A stretch of DNA of 15,495 nt. Source: JBJXGC01 sp046154545 (GTDB taxonomy: Bacteria; Chloroflexota; Dehalococcoidia; Tepidiformales; Tepidiformaceae). A program made the translations under genes and the position numbers. The DNA lies in assembly GCA_046154545.1 (NCBI GenBank), contig JBJXGC010000249.1, forward strand, positions 1 to 15,495, read 5' to 3'. Of the stretch, positions 13,806 through 15,495 are shown piece after piece. Each line of letters opens with the position of its first letter. Within the stretch, counting starts at the first letter, position 1. The notes under the pieces are model-generated. The model was not told where the DNA came from. It did not search any database and was given only the letters and a program-made list of their open reading frames with translations.

Positions 13806-14014
13806 CGCTCCAACTGGCGTCGTAGTATCTCCTCGACCTTAAGCGACAGGTCCGGGTCGTCATCAATGATCCCCGCAAACGAGATCGCGGTCTGACCGCG
13901 GCTGGCGCGTTCGGCGAGTACGGCCGAAAACGAGAGGTGGCGCTCGCCGGCCTCACGCGCGAGGTCGTCCACGAGCGGGCGAGGGAGCGTAACGGTCTTA
14001 CGGACGGTGGCCAT
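13802..14014 (-). CDS. Ribbon-helix-helix antitoxin
   Basis: This 70-residue protein has an N-terminal ribbon-helix-helix pattern (MATVRKTVTLPRPLVDDLAR, then a second helix HLSFSAVLAERASRG to about 40). An acidic C-terminal tail (DDDPDLSLKVEEILRRQLER) should bind the toxin. It overlaps the PIN gene by 4 nt. The ATG at 14014 is chosen over an upstream in-frame ATG at 14059 because TATCAT ends 6 nt before it and the motif starts there. As in other such pairs, autorepression is likely but not shown here. Confidence 0.8.
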   Translation of the reverse strand: MATVRKTVTLPRPLVDDLAREAGERHLSFSAVLAERASRGQTAISFAGIIDDDPDLSLKVEEILRRQLER

Positions 14015-14019
14015 AACGG

Positions 14020-14026
14020 TATGATA
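14020..14026. promoter_or_regulatory. Palindromic TATGATA, -10 candidate on both strands
   Basis: On the minus strand TATCAT (14021-14026) lies 6 nt before the antitoxin ATG. On the plus strand TATGAT (14020-14025) faces the other way, towards the 14027-14246 stretch where I see no convincing gene. The minus-strand use is the better supported. Confidence 0.4.
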
Positions 14027-14246
14027 GCAGGGGTATGAGGACGTCGCCAATACCCTCACGCGCGGTCACGGGCGAAGCAACCCAATACATCGAAGACACT
14101 GTCAGGCGTTGCCGACCGGAGCGCGGCCCGCTCGAAGGCCCGCCGGGCAGTCCGACTCTTGACGGAACTCCCTCTCCGGCCGTCGCCCGATCCGTCCCGC
14201 CGGTCCCCGTGCCACGATCCGGTGCATCACTCATATGGAGCGAGCC

Positions 14247-14966
14247 ATGACAGGCTTGAAACAACGACTGGGCACCCTCCTTGCGGCCGCGGCCATCGCC
14301 TTGAGCCTCCTCGCCGTGGCCTGTGGCGACGACGACGCACCAGCCACCCCAACCTCTTCGGCAGCCACGCCCACAACGGCGGCGCCGACGGAAGCCGTGC
14401 GCACGCCCACCACGGCCCTCACGGCGACGCCACCCCCGACGAAGACGCCAATCCCCTCGCCGACCACAGCCGTACGCCGTATCGGCCGGCCCGAACTCGA
14501 CCGCATCGCCGACCTCGTGCGTGCGGCCGACGTCGATGGGCTCGTCGCCCTCGTGAAGTACACAAAGCTGGCCTGCGTCACGAACGTGCAGGGATCCGGC
14601 GGCCCACCGGAGTGCACGATCGGTGAAGCCAGCGGCACGATCGTCGATGTCCTCCCCTTCGCGGGCTGCGAGGGCGGCTACACCCGTGCGCGCCAGATAC
14701 GAGCCGCCATGGAGTCCCAGGTGCGAGACACGCAGCCAAAGCTCTACGCGGCCTATGCCCTCAAGGATCGAGGCACGGACGCCTTCCCGAAGGGCGTTAA
14801 CGGCGTCCTCTTCGAGCTGGCCAGCATTGGCGGCAGCGGCCCCCTCGGCCTCCAGTTCGGCGTCGATGAAGAGGGCCGGATCATCAACCTCTGGCGCGGC
14901 TGTGGCGCCAGCCCGGCCCAGCTCCTCGAAGGCCAGGCCGGCTCACCCGTCTTCCTCCAGCCGTGA
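14247..14966 (+). CDS. Lipoprotein with Thr/Pro-rich linker and Cys-containing C-terminal domain
   Basis: This 239-residue protein starts at the ATG at 14247, which has GGAG 6 nt upstream. An ATG at 14235 lacks such a site. It has a signal peptide (KQRLGTLLAAAAIALSLLAV) ending in a lipobox LAVAC, with C26 as the lipidated residue and GDDD next. Residues about 32-75 are a Thr/Pro/Ala linker typical of surface lipoproteins in Chloroflexota. The rest (about 76-239) is a globular domain with several cysteines that may form disulfides, including LACVTNV, PECTIGEA, AGCEGG and RGCGAS. I recognise no family. It converges with the MFS gene across the heptamer array. Confidence 0.85.
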   Translation: MTGLKQRLGTLLAAAAIALSLLAVACGDDDAPATPTSSAATPTTAAPTEAVRTPTTALTATPPPTKTPIPSPTTAVRRIGRPELDRIADLVRAADVDGLVALVKYTKLACVTNVQGSGGPPECTIGEASGTIVDVLPFAGCEGGYTRARQIRAAMESQVRDTQPKLYAAYALKDRGTDAFPKGVNGVLFELASIGGSGPLGLQFGVDEEGRIINLWRGCGASPAQLLEGQAGSPVFLQP

Positions 14967-14970
14967 GCGA

Positions 14971-15068
14971 AGTTCCGAGTTCTGAGTTCTGAGTCCTGAG
15001 TGCGGGGCGCCCGGCTCTCGGCTCTCGGCTCTCGGCTCTCGGCTCTCGGCTCTCGGCTCTCGGCTCTC
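14971..15068. repeat. In-register heptanucleotide array (AGTTCTG then GGCTCTC units)
   Basis: Fourteen consecutive 7-nt units fill 14971-15068. Five are AGTTCTG-type (14971-15005, last unit degenerate), one is GGCGCCC (15006-15012), and eight are perfect GGCTCTC copies (15013-15068). It lies between convergent genes and its last unit forms part of the MFS gene's stop codon. Three related heptamers are at 7215-7235. Confidence 0.9.
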
Positions 15069-15495
15069 AGGAGTCCGTCTTCACCTTGCGGAAGGTCGCG
15101 AAGAGGGCCACATCGTAGGCGCTCTTCAATAGGCCGCAGGCGACGAACGGGGCGCCACCCCAGACGCCCAGGAGGGCACCCCCGACGGTCGGACCGGCGG
15201 TCGAAGAGAGGCTGCGGGTGAGGCCCGTGTAGGCAGCGGCAGCGGCACGCTCCTCCGGTTCGACGACGGACATGACAAGCGCCTGGCGGGGTGGCACGTC
15301 CATCTGCGAGAGCAATGAGCGGGCCATGAGGAAAGCGATCGCGATCCAGGCCGTCGGGGCGAAGGCCACACCGATGAGGAGGGCGTTCGAGGGCAAGTGG
15401 GTGAAGACCATCGTGTTGACGAGGCCGAAGCGCGTGGAGAGCTTCGACGAGGCGATGAAGGAGACCGCCTGGAGGAAGCTCGCCCCGAAGAAGAC
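15067..15495 (-). CDS. Major facilitator superfamily transporter, partial (C-terminal 142 residues)
   Basis: The frame is open from the window edge at 15495 to the TGA at 15067, so the N-terminus is missing. It shows three to four hydrophobic segments (near the edge; then LIGVAFAPTAWIAIAFLMA; STAGPTVGGALLGVWGGAPFVACGLL) and the loop RSLLSQMDVPPRQALVMSVV followed by EPEERAAAAAYTGL. In MFS exporters this loop joins two helices of the C-terminal half. The protein ends KVKTDS, and its stop codon lies at the edge of the heptamer array. The substrate cannot be inferred. Confidence 0.8.
   Translation of the reverse strand, partial: VFFGASFLQAVSFIASSKLSTRFGLVNTMVFTHLPSNALLIGVAFAPTAWIAIAFLMARSLLSQMDVPPRQALVMSVVEPEERAAAAAYTGLTRSLSSTAGPTVGGALLGVWGGAPFVACGLLKSAYDVALFATFRKVKTDS

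Noticed and set aside
14035..14250. Plus-strand frame after TATGAT, 71 codons
   Set aside because: It is Pro/Arg/Ser-rich with no motif, has no ribosome-binding site and runs into the lipoprotein start. I treat it as non-coding.
15013..15068. CRISPR array
   Set aside because: The units are contiguous 7-mers without spacers. This is a microsatellite-like tandem repeat.

Overview
The window is a GC-rich stretch of bacterial chromosome with tightly packed genes, mostly on the minus strand. I infer a Chloroflexota-like organism (possibly Dehalococcoidia or Thermomicrobia relatives). The reasons are high GC, a fused membrane/Fe-S quinone reductase of the EtfD type, a Thr/Pro-linker lipoprotein, and several coding starts that lie 6-7 nt downstream of a -10 hexamer (TAGAAT type), which points to leaderless mRNAs. 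The taxonomic guess rests on style and not on a marker gene.

Layout. 1-1010: two tandem minus-strand paralogues of a coiled-coil, nuclease-fold-like protein, the first cut by the window edge. 1075-3369: a 764-residue membrane/Fe-S protein related to EtfD/HdrD. 3460-4184: an AbrB-type VapB/VapC toxin-antitoxin pair. 4246-5820: an acyl-CoA synthetase. 5821-6138: an intergenic stretch with a decayed dehydrogenase C-terminus and a perfect 24-bp inverted repeat. 6133-8129: mug (uracil-DNA glycosylase), a small membrane-anchored protein, a MaoC/PhaJ-type hydratase and a STAS-like protein. 8255-9628: an endonuclease/exonuclease/phosphatase-family protein preceded by a DsbA/FrnE-family thioredoxin-fold protein. 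9675-11887: metF and folC. 11920-12417: an FMN/F420 split-barrel protein, divergent from a plus-strand crotonase-family enzyme (12523-13326). 13380-14014: a second toxin-antitoxin pair (ribbon-helix-helix plus PIN). 14247-14966: a plus-strand lipoprotein. 14971-15068: an in-register heptanucleotide array. 15067-15495: the 3' part of an MFS transporter.

How the genes fit together. Acyl-CoA synthetase, MaoC-type hydratase, crotonase and the EtfD-like protein are the parts expected of acyl-CoA activation and beta-oxidation with electrons passed to menaquinone. metF and folC form a folate/one-carbon pair. Two toxin-antitoxin modules and the coiled-coil paralogues are accessory content.

The most striking observation is in the DsbA/FrnE-family gene. 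The first cysteine codon of the CPWC active site is TGA, so the motif reads U-P-W-C. A GC-rich hairpin follows the TGA at a spacing that fits bacterial SECIS elements. The reading frame is open on both sides of the TGA, and a leaderless -10 element sits just before the upstream ATG. A conventional gene caller would start the protein downstream at a GTG and lose the active site. Other points of interest are a PIN toxin whose only plausible full-length start is AUA, heptanucleotide arrays that meet the stop codons of two unrelated genes at the same phase, and a crotonase that lacks both canonical catalytic glutamates.
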